Shown here in pieces: positions 1-7,318 of a DNA stretch of 17,237 bases. Location of the stretch: NCBI GenBank assembly GCA_000435175.1, contig FR880063.1:734-17970 (forward strand). The letters run 5' to 3'. Below the pieces are notes generated by a model. It saw only the letters and a list, made by a program, of their open reading frames with translations. It searched no databases and was not told where the DNA came from. Source of the DNA: Clostridium sp. CAG:245 (GTDB lineage: Bacteria; Bacillota; Clostridia; TANB77; CAG-508). The number at the start of each line of letters is the position of its first letter. Positions within the stretch are counted from its first letter, which is position 1. The position numbers were made by a program, and so were the translations under genes.

Positions 1-2
1 AG

Positions 3-629
3 TCAAATATTCAATCGGCATCTAATATGGCTGTATTATTAAATACAGATCCAATGCCATTAACATATACAATGGAAACAAACAGATTTGTATATTCAGA
101 CATAACAGCAGAAACATTGAAAATAGTGATAGTAGGGCTATGTATAGTAGCATTAATAATGGCTATTTGCATGGTTATAAAGTTTAAGAAAAATGGACTA
201 ATGGGCGTAATTGCAGATATAGGTTTTACAGCAGTATTATTACTTGCAATAAGATATGGAAATGTTGAAATAAGTTTAGCAGGAATATTTGCAATTGCAA
301 TTGCAGTAATTGTTGAATACATTGTTACAGGATTAATTTTAAATGAATATAGTAAAAAATGTGAAAAAGAGATTTTAATAAAAAACATAAAACATTTGAT
401 GGGAAGAATTGCAATTTGTTTAGTTCCATTTGTAGTAATGGCTGTTACATTTGCATTAATTAGTTGGGAAGAAATTGCAAGTATTGGAATGATACTATTC
501 TGGGCTATAATAATAATGATAATTTATAATACATTGATGTTGGTATTAAAAATTTTTGAAAGTAATAATGAAAATGAAAAAAACAAAAAAGAAAGCAATC
601 ATGATAGCAAGAAAGCAGACAACAAATAA
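3..629 (+). CDS. secD: SecD-like protein translocase subunit, C-terminal part (5' end outside window)
   Basis: The frame is open to the left edge, with no stop before the first ATG at 27, so the gene almost certainly starts upstream. Near the N-terminal end of the visible part, 'SASNMAVLLNTDPMPL' matches the SecD segment just before TM2 (E. coli 'AQNLALLLRAGAL'). Five hydrophobic helices follow, as in SecD TM2-TM6, including 'KFKKNGLMGV' after the first and 'ISLAGIFAI' at the position of SecD 'LTMPGIAGI'. A charged N/K/E-rich tail ends the protein. SecD with SecF uses the proton gradient to help SecA/SecYEG-driven export. In my alignment the conserved TM4 aspartate (E. coli D519, 'VDANVLI') is absent; a glutamate lies about two residues earlier. 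The SecF-like gene starts 28 nt downstream. The family call is by eye and the protein is divergent. Confidence 0.68.
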   Translation, partial: SNIQSASNMAVLLNTDPMPLTYTMETNRFVYSDITAETLKIVIVGLCIVALIMAICMVIKFKKNGLMGVIADIGFTAVLLLAIRYGNVEISLAGIFAIAIAVIVEYIVTGLILNEYSKKCEKEILIKNIKHLMGRIAICLVPFVVMAVTFALISWEEIASIGMILFWAIIIMIIYNTLMLVLKIFESNNENEKNKKESNHDSKKADNK

Positions 630-657
630 AATAATGTTTTATAGAAAGGAAACAACA

Positions 658-1311
658 ATGAAAAAAGTAATTCAAATATTATTAATATGCTTAATAATAG
701 CAGGAACAATAGTAACAGTAACAGTAGGTTTTAATGTTGGGTTAAAATATTCAGAACATGACGAAATTAGTATAAATGTTGGTTCTAAATTTAATGTTGC
801 AGATATAAAAGCAACTGCAAAAGAGGTATTTGGAAATTCCAATGTGTTAGTACGACAAGTAGAATTATATAAAGATATGGTTCAAATAACTGTAAAAGAA
901 GCAACAGAAGAACAAATTACAACACTTAATGATAAAATAAATGAAAAATATAAAATAGAAAATCAACTAACAGATATAAAAGTAGTTCATATACCAAATG
1001 TTAGACTAAGAAATATAATAAAACCTTATATTTTACCTCTATCAATTGTAAGTATAATTACTATAGTATTTGCAATGATTGCATTCAGAAAACTAGGAGT
1101 TTTAAGAGCTGCGTATGAAATGGCAATATCAATAGTCGCACCACAAGCAATACTAGCAAGCTTTTATGCCGTTACAAGAATTCCAGTAAATAGACTAACA
1201 ACTATAATTGCTATAATGATATTTATCATATCAATAACATTGCCTATGGTAAAATTAGATAAAGAGAAAGAGGATAAATTAAACAAAGATAAAAAATATA
1301 ACAAAATATAA
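658..1311 (+). CDS. secF: SecF-like protein translocase subunit, short and divergent
   Basis: 217 aa if started at ATG 658, which has AAAGGA seven bases upstream; the longer frame from 556 overlaps secD and has no such site. It has an N-terminal helix (about residues 3-22), then a soluble section of about 90 residues ('KFNVADIKATAKEVFG' recalls the SecF P1 domain), then three hydrophobic helices and a K/D/E-rich tail. The section 'RAAYEMAISIVAPQAILASF' followed by 'NRLTTIIAIMIF' lines up with SecF 'AALLTIIGYS'. At 217 aa it is shorter than the usual ~300 aa, and the final one or two membrane helices and the 'NDTIVVFDRIRE' motif are missing. The assignment rests mainly on position directly after secD plus topology. 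It could instead be an unrelated membrane partner. Confidence 0.58.
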   Translation: MKKVIQILLICLIIAGTIVTVTVGFNVGLKYSEHDEISINVGSKFNVADIKATAKEVFGNSNVLVRQVELYKDMVQITVKEATEEQITTLNDKINEKYKIENQLTDIKVVHIPNVRLRNIIKPYILPLSIVSIITIVFAMIAFRKLGVLRAAYEMAISIVAPQAILASFYAVTRIPVNRLTTIIAIMIFIISITLPMVKLDKEKEDKLNKDKKYNKI

Positions 1312-1366
1312 ATCTAAATAAGTATAGTAAAAGGAATAAATAATATAAAAAAATATATAATTAACC

Positions 1367-1410
1367 AAAAGATGTTATTAATAATAAAATGTATTAATAG
1401 CATCTTTTTT
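1367..1410 (+). terminator. Terminator-like hairpin after secDF, abutting the rhodanese RBS
   Basis: The arms at 1367-1383 and 1392-1408 pair over about 17 bp (one G-U), with an 8-nt loop and a T-run at 1405-1410. The next bases (1411-1417, GGGGAGG) are the ribosome binding site of the rhodanese gene. It is probably the secDF terminator, but its place makes a role as a leader hairpin of the next gene possible. Confidence 0.6.
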
Positions 1411-1422
1411 GGGGAGGTATAT

Positions 1423-1743
1423 ATGAAATTTAAAAAAATATATAATAGACTGCTTTGCAGACTAGATAAAACAGATTTTACTAATGAGGAAGCTATGGAA
1501 ATATGTAAAAGAACAAATGCATTGTTAATAGATGTAAGAACTCCTGAAGAATACAGAGAAAAGCATATTGAAGGTGCAGTGAACATTCCAGTTTATGAAA
1601 TTGATAATATAAAAAATGAGATAATTGACCCAAATAAAGTAATATTAGTATATTGTAAAACAGGAAAGAGAAGCAAGATTGTAAAACAAATCTTGACTCA
1701 AAATGGGTATAAAAATGTATATACGTTTAGTGCAATCCTGTAA
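1423..1743 (+). CDS. Small single-domain rhodanese-like sulfurtransferase
   Basis: 106 aa from ATG 1423, preceded by GGGGAGG; the open frame from 1372 begins inside the upstream hairpin and is not used. The core is a rhodanese fold: 'LLIDVRTPEEYREKHIEGA' (CH2A-like motif) and the active loop 'YCKTGKRS', with the persulfide-carrying cysteine in the usual CxxGxR(S) context. Such single-domain cytosolic proteins move sulfane sulfur between donors and acceptors; the donor here is unknown. The C-terminus stops at 'VYTFSAIL', where relatives usually continue with 'GGI..W', so the last helix is short. This may be natural or a late truncation. It is separated from secF by a hairpin, so it is probably its own unit. 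Confidence 0.87.
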   Translation: MKFKKIYNRLLCRLDKTDFTNEEAMEICKRTNALLIDVRTPEEYREKHIEGAVNIPVYEIDNIKNEIIDPNKVILVYCKTGKRSKIVKQILTQNGYKNVYTFSAIL

Positions 1744-1906
1744 AAAAAATTAAAAAAATTCAAGTTGCTGTAATTTTCTACTTTTGATATTGATAAGGTT
1801 AAAAATTTTAGTAAAATGGAATGTATGTGAAAATTCGTTAAAAATTTTTTTGCTAACTATTGATATACTAGAAAAGATACATGGGTTATCCATAATAAAA
1901 GGAATC
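1744..1906. other. AT-rich intergenic stretch, no gene seen
   Basis: Lies between the convergent rhodanese gene and ytxC. It contains A/T runs but no open frame with a ribosome binding site, and no strong hairpin other than the one that begins at 1907. Confidence 0.6.
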
Positions 1907-1945
1907 AAATCGTTAATAAGACCCTTTGGTCTTATTTAATGATTT
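1907..1945 (-). terminator. Hairpin overlapping the ytxC stop codon
   Basis: The inverted repeat has arms 1907-1923 and 1928-1945 and the 4-nt loop CTTT. Its core AATAAGACC/GGTCTTATT is perfect; one bulge and one mismatch lie further out. The ytxC stop (1913-1915, minus strand) is inside the stem. The tail is only moderately T-rich on either strand, so this is a likely but weak terminator that may serve both convergent genes. Confidence 0.5.
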
Positions 1946-2788
1946 GTAAATTTTGCAAATTTCACAATCTGTGCAAATTGATGCCGAATTTCCAAATATT
2001 ACTTGTAAAGTATTAATAAAATCATCTGCAGGACTTATTAAATGAATAATAAGTTTACTAGGTAATAATGTTAATAGCGAATTTAATGCATAATCATTTG
2101 TGGAGAAGGAAATATCAGACAAGTAACATTTATCTAAATTGTTTTTGGCAAGAGTGATTACATTTTTTTGTTTATCTAGCAAAATGGCTTCTTCATTAAG
2201 ATATATTAAATGAATTATTTCTGTACATGGAGTTCTAGAAGAAATATATAATCTTAACATATCAATAAACTCAGCGTATTCTCTATTTACAACAAACTGA
2301 CTAACCGCAAAATCTAATATTTCATCTAAACAGTTAATATATTCACTAATTCTAAAAGTTATAAAACCATCTAAGAAAATAGCCTTATTGTATGAAATAT
2401 AACGAAGAACAGAGGCCCAGAGATATTTTTTTCTATTGTTTATATGGTTTTCTATAGAAGCAGTGTCAGAATGATTATTTTCCATTAACAATTTACAATT
2501 ATCTTTTATGATATTCATATCAATCTCATCAAAATAAAAATAGTTTAATAATAAAAGTTTATAGATGATAGAATCTTCATATTTATCTATAATACAATTT
2601 GTTATTATAGAAGCAAGTTCATTATAAAACTCCGGAATATTATTTCCAATATAGTGAACAATAATGTTAGTGTATTTAGAAAAATTTTTTTTTACAAAAA
2701 CAATGTTTTCCAAATTTATTTTACCAATATGAAGCATTAAATAATCAATTGTAGAATTATTGTTTGTTTTTATGCATAACGAAACCAT
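1913..2788 (-). CDS. ytxC: YtxC-family putative sporulation protein
   Basis: 291 aa from the ATG at 2788, with GGAGGA about ten bases upstream; the frame extends nine codons further but that start lacks a site. Hallmarks of the YtxC family seen here are 'FLDGFITFRISEYINCLDEI', then 'FAVSQFVVNREYAEFIDMLR', a 'LLTLLPSKLIIH' stretch near the end, and a terminal cysteine cluster 'CTDCEIC'. Family members occur in endospore-forming clostridia and bacilli and are annotated as sporulation-associated; no biochemical function is established that I know of. The spaced cysteines suggest a possible metal site, which is inference. The gene is monocistronic, with its own promoter-like sequence and convergent with the rhodanese gene. 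Confidence 0.82.
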   Translation of the reverse strand: MVSLCIKTNNNSTIDYLMLHIGKINLENIVFVKKNFSKYTNIIVHYIGNNIPEFYNELASIITNCIIDKYEDSIIYKLLLLNYFYFDEIDMNIIKDNCKLLMENNHSDTASIENHINNRKKYLWASVLRYISYNKAIFLDGFITFRISEYINCLDEILDFAVSQFVVNREYAEFIDMLRLYISSRTPCTEIIHLIYLNEEAILLDKQKNVITLAKNNLDKCYLSDISFSTNDYALNSLLTLLPSKLIIHLISPADDFINTLQVIFGNSASICTDCEICKIYKSLNKTKGSY

Positions 2789-2856
2789 TATATAAATCCT
2801 CCGTAGTATGAACAAAATCTAATAATAGTATTTACTAAAAAGCTTCTGATATACAT

Positions 2857-2884
2857 ATAATATTCTAAAAAATAAGGAGTGCAA
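2857..2884 (-). promoter_or_regulatory. Probable sigma-A type promoter of ytxC
   Basis: On the minus strand TTGCAC (2879-2884) and TATTAT (2857-2862) are separated by 16 nt, about 70 nt upstream of the ytxC start. No spore-sigma consensus is evident. Confidence 0.45.
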
Positions 2885-2930
2885 ATTGTCCATATAATAT
2901 AATGGTTTGAAATATTTTGTTTTTTAAAAT

Positions 2931-3017
2931 TTCGGTATGACGCTCTAGGCCGGGAAACTCCTTCAAACTCCTCAAAAGGTGAGCTTGACCTTATTTTATA
3001 AAATAAGGTATTTCAAG
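2931..3017. other. GC-richer structured intergenic element with a 22-nt perfect palindrome
   Basis: This segment stands out from its A/T-rich surroundings. It holds a GC-rich patch (GCTCTAGGCCGGG near 2942-2954), a direct repeat AACTCCT (around 2956 and 2967), and a perfect 22-nt palindrome at 2988-3009 (core CCTTATTTTATAAAATAAGG). The palindrome is extended outward by CTTGA (2984-2988) pairing with TCAAG (3013-3017) across a small bulge. No riboswitch or known ncRNA consensus is recognised. On the plus strand one frame is open across it but has no start codon with a ribosome binding site. It may be a small RNA, an operator, or the remnant of something inserted. Confidence 0.35.
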
Positions 3018-3033
3018 TGAAGATTATTTTGCA

Positions 3034-3067
3034 TAAAAATAAGGACGAGCCTTTAGCTAATCCTTAT
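3034..3067 (-). terminator. Rho-independent terminator of the GH57 gene
   Basis: On the minus strand, stem ATAAGGA (3061-3067) pairs with TCCTTAT (3039-3045). The 15-nt loop contains a further AGC/GCT pairing, and TTATTTTTAT follows. It begins five bases after the branching-enzyme stop codon. Confidence 0.75.
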
Positions 3068-3071
3068 AAAA

Positions 3072-4667
3072 CTATTTATATATTGTATAATCAATTTCAG
3101 GGAAAATACAATCTATTTTTGAGATGCTATCTAAGAATTTTTTATCAATTTTATCATCTTTTATTTGTTGATATAATTTTGAAAATCTACCGATATGGTC
3201 TTTTATTCTTTTCTTAGCATAGTCTACCATTGTACCATTTGTGATAATAAATAACCAGTCACTACTTTGGGCAAGTAGTAATTCGCGGGCACATTGATTT
3301 AATGCTTTTCTCTTCAAACTGTCTTTAGGCTCATCTGGAAATAGATTTGCAAGTTCTACCATCTTATCACCAGCAACATGTAAATGCCTATGAACATAAT
3401 CGTTTGATTGATTTAGCCATACTTCACTGTAACCGTTAGCACCCCAACTAGATCTGCAAGGAGTACATAATTGCATTTGAGGATATTTATCAATATATTC
3501 GCTAGGTGTAATTAAATCAAAATCACATTTATCATAATAAATCTTTTTGAATAATGTATATAACCAGTCTGGACCTTCATACCACCAGTGACCATATAAT
3601 TCAGCATCATAAGGGCATAATACAATAGGTGGATTTTGAGTAAAGTTAGCAGCTTCTGTAATTTGTTTCTCACGGGAATCAAAGAAGTGACCTGCTTGTT
3701 TATTTATAGAATCTTGAGCCCATTGTAAATTGTAATAATCCTTTTCACAGTTTTTGCCGGTTATTCTGTAATATTTTATTCCAGTTGGAACACGAGCTCC
3801 ATTACATGCGATATAAGGTTTTATATAATCATAAGGAGCATCGTAGCCGATATCTCTATACCATTCTCTATAATTGAAATCGCCAGGGTAACCATTTATA
3901 GAACTCCATACTTGCCTTGAAGATTCTAAATCACGACCAAATGCAACAATTCCATCTGGAGAAACTATTGGGGCGAGTGTGCCATAAATAGGAGTAGGGT
4001 TGGCATACAAAATTCCATGAGTTTCTGTTATTACATACTGTATTCCAAATTCTCTTAGGTATTTATCTGCTTCAGGAACATAACCACATTCAGGTAGCCA
4101 AATTCCACGAGGTTTTCTACCAAAATATTTTTCATAGCATTTAACACCGACAGCAATTTGTGCTCTTACAGTTTTCTCGTTAACATATAAAATAGGGAAG
4201 TAACCGTGTGTTGCTCCACATGTTATAATCTCTAAAACACCAATATCTTGAAAATGTTTAAAGCCAGAAATAATATTACATTTATATACGTCTTTAAATA
4301 CATGCAAATCATTTGAATATCTATCAACATAGTACTGCGCTAAATTTTTTAATGATTCATTATCTTGGTTTCTAATAACTTCTTTTTTTGCAAGTTCGAT
4401 ATGAGATTGTAAATATTTTATATATCTTTCTTGTAACAAAGTATTATCAAGCATGTTCAACAATGGAGGAGTCATAGACATGGTTATTCTAAAATCTACA
4501 TGTTCATTTTCTAGTTTTCCAAAGTTTAAAAGAAGCGGAATATATGTTTCAGAAATGGCTTCAAATAGCCACTGTTCTTCTAAATAATCTTCGCTTTCTG
4601 GGTGATGTACAAAAGGTAAATGCGCATGAAGCACAAAACTTACATATCCTTTTGGGTTGTTTTTCAT
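3072..4667 (-). CDS. GH57 1,4-alpha-glucan branching enzyme (with DUF1957-type C-terminal part)
   Basis: 531 aa, matching the ~520-530 aa of GH57 branching enzymes. The start at ATG 4667 is preceded by AAAGGA; the frame's extra N-terminal 19 codons precede the conserved beginning and are discarded. The first GH57 motif is 'HAHLPF' (residues 14-19). The nucleophile glutamate is in 'IWLPECGYVPE' (E193), and the general-acid aspartate is in 'CPYDAELYGHWW' (D354). The C-terminal half carries 'SSWGANGYSEVWLN', typical of the helical domain of this subfamily. The enzyme cuts an alpha-1,4-glucan and rejoins it as an alpha-1,6 branch in the cytosol. It lies downstream of the DUF4912 gene, with a hairpin between them, and divergent from a GT4 synthase, which fits a glycogen-like polymer locus. 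GH57 also contains alpha-amylases and 4-alpha-glucanotransferases, but length and motifs favour branching. Confidence 0.9.
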   Translation of the reverse strand: MKNNPKGYVSFVLHAHLPFVHHPESEDYLEEQWLFEAISETYIPLLLNFGKLENEHVDFRITMSMTPPLLNMLDNTLLQERYIKYLQSHIELAKKEVIRNQDNESLKNLAQYYVDRYSNDLHVFKDVYKCNIISGFKHFQDIGVLEIITCGATHGYFPILYVNEKTVRAQIAVGVKCYEKYFGRKPRGIWLPECGYVPEADKYLREFGIQYVITETHGILYANPTPIYGTLAPIVSPDGIVAFGRDLESSRQVWSSINGYPGDFNYREWYRDIGYDAPYDYIKPYIACNGARVPTGIKYYRITGKNCEKDYYNLQWAQDSINKQAGHFFDSREKQITEAANFTQNPPIVLCPYDAELYGHWWYEGPDWLYTLFKKIYYDKCDFDLITPSEYIDKYPQMQLCTPCRSSWGANGYSEVWLNQSNDYVHRHLHVAGDKMVELANLFPDEPKDSLKRKALNQCARELLLAQSSDWLFIITNGTMVDYAKKRIKDHIGRFSKLYQQIKDDKIDKKFLDSISKIDCIFPEIDYTIYK

Positions 4668-4690
4668 AATTAATTTGTCCTTTCTAAAAT

Positions 4691-4725
4691 TTAATAAAAG
4701 TGCCAGCGCTAAAAAGTGAGGCACT
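4691..4725 (-). terminator. Intercistronic hairpin between DUF4912 gene and GH57 gene
   Basis: On the minus strand AGTGCC (4720-4725) pairs with GGCACT (4699-4704) and is followed by TTTTATTAAATTTT. The loop contains AGCGCT. It looks like a partial terminator that could lower expression of the downstream branching enzyme relative to the DUF4912 protein. Confidence 0.55.
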
Positions 4726-4734
4726 CATAAAAAT

Positions 4735-5796
4735 CTATTTAAATGTCGAGCTAGAAGATGAAGGATTATTTAAATCCAATTGCCAATGGTTGCTATCAAT
4801 CCAACTATTTTTATTAAAGTCACTTTGTAAATCATATAAATTATAAATTCTTCCAATATTACGAAGAAATGAAATAGATGTAATATCTTTTGCAGTGACA
4901 ATATTTGTTTTTACATCTTTAAAGTAAACATTTTTAATATTTCTGTCAAATAAAACATGATCATTTGGAGCTTCTATTACATTTGAAGAGGTTACATATA
5001 AATAATCATTTTGAATATTTACATGTTTTTCACTGTTATAATATTTAGGCCTACGACCAAGTTCAACAGTATATTCACAATTTGCATCATTTACATGCAA
5101 ATACCAACTATTTGCAAAATCATCAATTTCTATCTCGAAAGAATAGTGCATAGTGTTATTATGAATTACTAAAACGGGTTTTGTATTGTTGAAGAAATCT
5201 TCGCCATATTGCTTTACAAAATTTGCTCTATCTACATCTGAAATATCCCAATATATAAATAAGGTAGTAGGAGTTTGAGCAAGCACTCTAACAACAGTTT
5301 GATTATATCTATATGGCAAGTCGTAATATTCAATTACTTCAATTTTTTGTGTTAAATTTGTTGTAGATGTAATTTCATCGGCCGAAAGTTTTTTCTTTCT
5401 AGTAGTACTTCTTGATGTAGTTGTTTTTTTAGTAGCTTTTGTGCTAGAAGTTTTTGTTGTAGGTTTTGAACTAGAAGCCTTTTTGGATGCAGCTGTAGTT
5501 TTTCTAGTTGCCTTACTCGAAACAGAAGCTTCAGTTAATATATCTTTGCTAGAATAAGATTCATTGCTTTCTAGTTGCTTTGAAGCTGTAACTTTCGAAG
5601 TTTCTTTTTTACTAGATGATTTTACTGCTTTTGTACTAGATTTTGCTTTTTTTTCTTTTTCCATAGAGGCCTTCGAAGTCTTACTAGTTGGTTTTGTAGT
5701 TGAAGACTTTCTAGCTGTTGTTTTTTTCTCTACAACAGACTTTTCTATCTCATTTAATTCTGTATTTTCTAATTTGCTTGCTGTTTTTCTTGGCAT
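4735..5796 (-). CDS. DUF4912 domain protein with long basic Ser/Thr/Lys/Ala-rich N-terminal region
   Basis: 353 aa; ATG 5796 has AGGAGG six bases upstream. Residues about 1-137 are low complexity, dominated by K, S, T and A with repeated SSK/TTK/SKA patterns, resembling histone-H1-like tails. Residues about 159-290 form the DUF4912 domain, recognised by 'LPYRYNQTVVRVLAQTPTTL' followed by 'FIYWDIS', a pattern shared by these carbohydrate-locus proteins. The C-terminus ends in a serine run. The domain's biochemical role is not established. Its position directly before a branching enzyme and divergent from a glucan synthase suggests a part in storage-polysaccharide biology, perhaps binding the polymer or the enzymes (inference). 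The basic tail could bind nucleic acid or a polyanion. No signal peptide or membrane helix is seen. Confidence 0.78.
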   Translation of the reverse strand: MPRKTASKLENTELNEIEKSVVEKKTTARKSSTTKPTSKTSKASMEKEKKAKSSTKAVKSSSKKETSKVTASKQLESNESYSSKDILTEASVSSKATRKTTAASKKASSSKPTTKTSSTKATKKTTTSRSTTRKKKLSADEITSTTNLTQKIEVIEYYDLPYRYNQTVVRVLAQTPTTLFIYWDISDVDRANFVKQYGEDFFNNTKPVLVIHNNTMHYSFEIEIDDFANSWYLHVNDANCEYTVELGRRPKYYNSEKHVNIQNDYLYVTSSNVIEAPNDHVLFDRNIKNVYFKDVKTNIVTAKDITSISFLRNIGRIYNLYDLQSDFNKNSWIDSNHWQLDLNNPSSSSSTFK

Positions 5797-5832
5797 GTTT
5801 TTCCTCCTTTGTTTTCGCTCAATAAAAATCTT

Positions 5833-5861
5833 ATTATATACTATATCAAAATAAAAATAAA
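5833..5861 (-). promoter_or_regulatory. Possible promoter of the DUF4912-GH57 operon
   Basis: On the minus strand a TATAAT box (5833-5838) lies about 37 nt upstream of the DUF4912 start. The hexamer 17 nt further up is only TTTATT, so the -35 is weak. It lies in the 206-nt divergent region shared with the GT4 gene. Confidence 0.35.
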
Positions 5862-5908
5862 TTCAATAGTAAAATCAAAAATAAAATTAAAAAAATTATC
5901 AAAAAATG

Positions 5909-5937
5909 TTTACATTTGTAATTTTTTTGTATACAAT
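5909..5937 (+). promoter_or_regulatory. Probable promoter of the GT4-ylbF-like operon
   Basis: TTTACA (5909-5914), a 17-nt spacer and TACAAT (5932-5937) lie about 65 nt upstream of the glycosyltransferase start. The rest of the divergent intergenic region is A/T-rich, with no further hairpin seen. Confidence 0.5.
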
Positions 5938-5950
5938 AGAGCAAGTTAGA

Positions 5951-5987
5951 AATTATGTGAATAATATACTAAAGAAAATTATGTGAA
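5951..5987 (+). repeat. Direct repeat AATTATGTGAA in the GT4 leader
   Basis: The 11-mer occurs at 5951-5961 and again at 5977-5987, a 26-nt pitch, between the probable promoter and the ribosome binding site. Each copy contains ATGTGA, a start codon followed directly by a stop. It could be a regulator site; chance is not excluded in so A/T-rich a leader. Confidence 0.4.
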
Positions 5988-6002
5988 GGGAGATTTTTCT
6001 AA

Positions 6003-7298
6003 ATGAAAATATTAATGCTAACATGGGAATATCCACCAAGAATAGTTGGAGGAATAGCAAGAGTTGTTCACGATTTATCTAAAAGATTAATAAAAGATGG
6101 TCATGAAGTAACAGTTGTAACGTATAGAGACAACGCAGATGTACCAGAATATGAAAACGATAAGGGAGTAAATGTATATAGAGTTGATAATTACATGATA
6201 CATCCAAACAACTTCATCGACTGGATAATGCAATTAAACTTCAATATGCTATCAAAAGCAACAGAAATTATAAACAAAGAAGGTGGATTTGACGTAATTC
6301 ACGCCCATGATTGGCTTGTAACTTATGCTGCAAAAAGCTTGAAGAATGCTTATGATATTCCAATTGTTGCAACAATACACGCAACAGAGGCTGGAAGAAA
6401 CAGCGGAATTCATGACGAAACACAAAGATATATAAATGATACAGAATGGCTATTAACATATGAAGCAACAGAAGTAATAGTAAATAGCAATTACATGAAA
6501 AATGAAATTCAAAGATTGTTTGGATTGCCATTCGACAAGATAAATGTAATACCAAATGGAATAAATTTATCTAACTTCACAGGAATTGAAAGAGATTACG
6601 ATTTCAGAAGACAATATGCAATGGATAATGAGAAAATTATTCTTTATGTTGGAAGACTAGTATATGAAAAAGGAGTTCAACATTTAATTGCTGCAATGCC
6701 AAAAATTTTATCAAACTATAATGATGCAAAATTGATAATTGCCGGCCGTGGTGGAATGATGGATGAATTAAGAGCAGAAGCAAGTAATTTAGGATTAAAT
6801 GATAAAATATATTTTACTGGTTACTTAAATTCAAAACAGGTTCAAAAAATGTACAAATGTGCTGACGTAGCTGTATTTCCAAGTACATATGAGCCATTTG
6901 GAATAGTTGCACTAGAGGCAATGCTTGCAGGAGTTCCAACAGTTGTATCAGATGTCGGAGGACTTGACGAAATAGTAACACATGGTGTTGATGGAATGAA
7001 GTCATATGCAGGAAATGCAAATTCAATAGCAGATTCTGTAACGGCATTATTATATGACCATCAATTAGCAACAAACGTATCTAAAAAAGCAAAACAAAAA
7101 GTTAAAGACCAATTCAACTGGGAGAAAATTGCTCAAGATACACACTTTACATATGAGAAAGCTATTTGCCAAACAATGGCTGAAAGACAAGCAAAACAGA
7201 TGTTACAAGAAAAAGCAAAGAAAACAGAAAAAGCAGAAAATTCTCAAAAAGAAATTACAAATTTATTAAGTTTCAAGAAAAGACACGCATATGCATAA
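6003..7298 (+). CDS. GT4-family glycosyltransferase, glycogen/alpha-glucan synthase-like
   Basis: 431 aa, two-domain GT-B fold. The N-terminal domain begins 'MKILMLTWEYPPRIVGGIAR', the glycine-rich loop typical of the glycogen-synthase-like branch of GT4, followed by 'FDVIHAHDWL'. The C-terminal domain has 'YVGRLVYEKG' (R218 and K223, which contact the nucleotide diphosphate) and the E-x7-E motif 'EPFGIVALE' (E297, E305). The last ~40 residues are lysine/glutamate-rich and look like an added coiled tail. It retains the donor sugar configuration, probably transferring glucose from ADP- or UDP-glucose to a growing alpha-glucan. This is inferred from the divergent GH57 branching enzyme and DUF4912 genes. 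GT4 is broad, so a role in another glycan is possible. AAGGGAG precedes the ATG; the YlbF-family gene begins 20 nt downstream. Confidence 0.85.
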   Translation: MKILMLTWEYPPRIVGGIARVVHDLSKRLIKDGHEVTVVTYRDNADVPEYENDKGVNVYRVDNYMIHPNNFIDWIMQLNFNMLSKATEIINKEGGFDVIHAHDWLVTYAAKSLKNAYDIPIVATIHATEAGRNSGIHDETQRYINDTEWLLTYEATEVIVNSNYMKNEIQRLFGLPFDKINVIPNGINLSNFTGIERDYDFRRQYAMDNEKIILYVGRLVYEKGVQHLIAAMPKILSNYNDAKLIIAGRGGMMDELRAEASNLGLNDKIYFTGYLNSKQVQKMYKCADVAVFPSTYEPFGIVALEAMLAGVPTVVSDVGGLDEIVTHGVDGMKSYAGNANSIADSVTALLYDHQLATNVSKKAKQKVKDQFNWEKIAQDTHFTYEKAICQTMAERQAKQMLQEKAKKTEKAENSQKEITNLLSFKKRHAYA

Positions 7299-7318
7299 AT
7301 TAGGAGGTTTGAGACTAT

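Noticed and set aside
2931..3060. Riboswitch, SRP RNA or 6S RNA in the structured intergenic element
   Set aside because: None of the conserved core strings I know for SAM, TPP, c-di-GMP, guanidine, fluoride, ZTP or SRP tip motifs is present in order; kept only as an unexplained element.
3017..3217. 66-codon plus-strand open frame
   Set aside because: It overlaps the end of the branching enzyme and its terminator, has no ribosome binding site and resembles no protein.
5564..5854. Plus-strand open frame opposite the DUF4912 N-terminus
   Set aside because: The phenylalanine/valine-rich product is the complement of the Lys/Ser-rich low-complexity tail and crosses the DUF4912 ribosome binding site.
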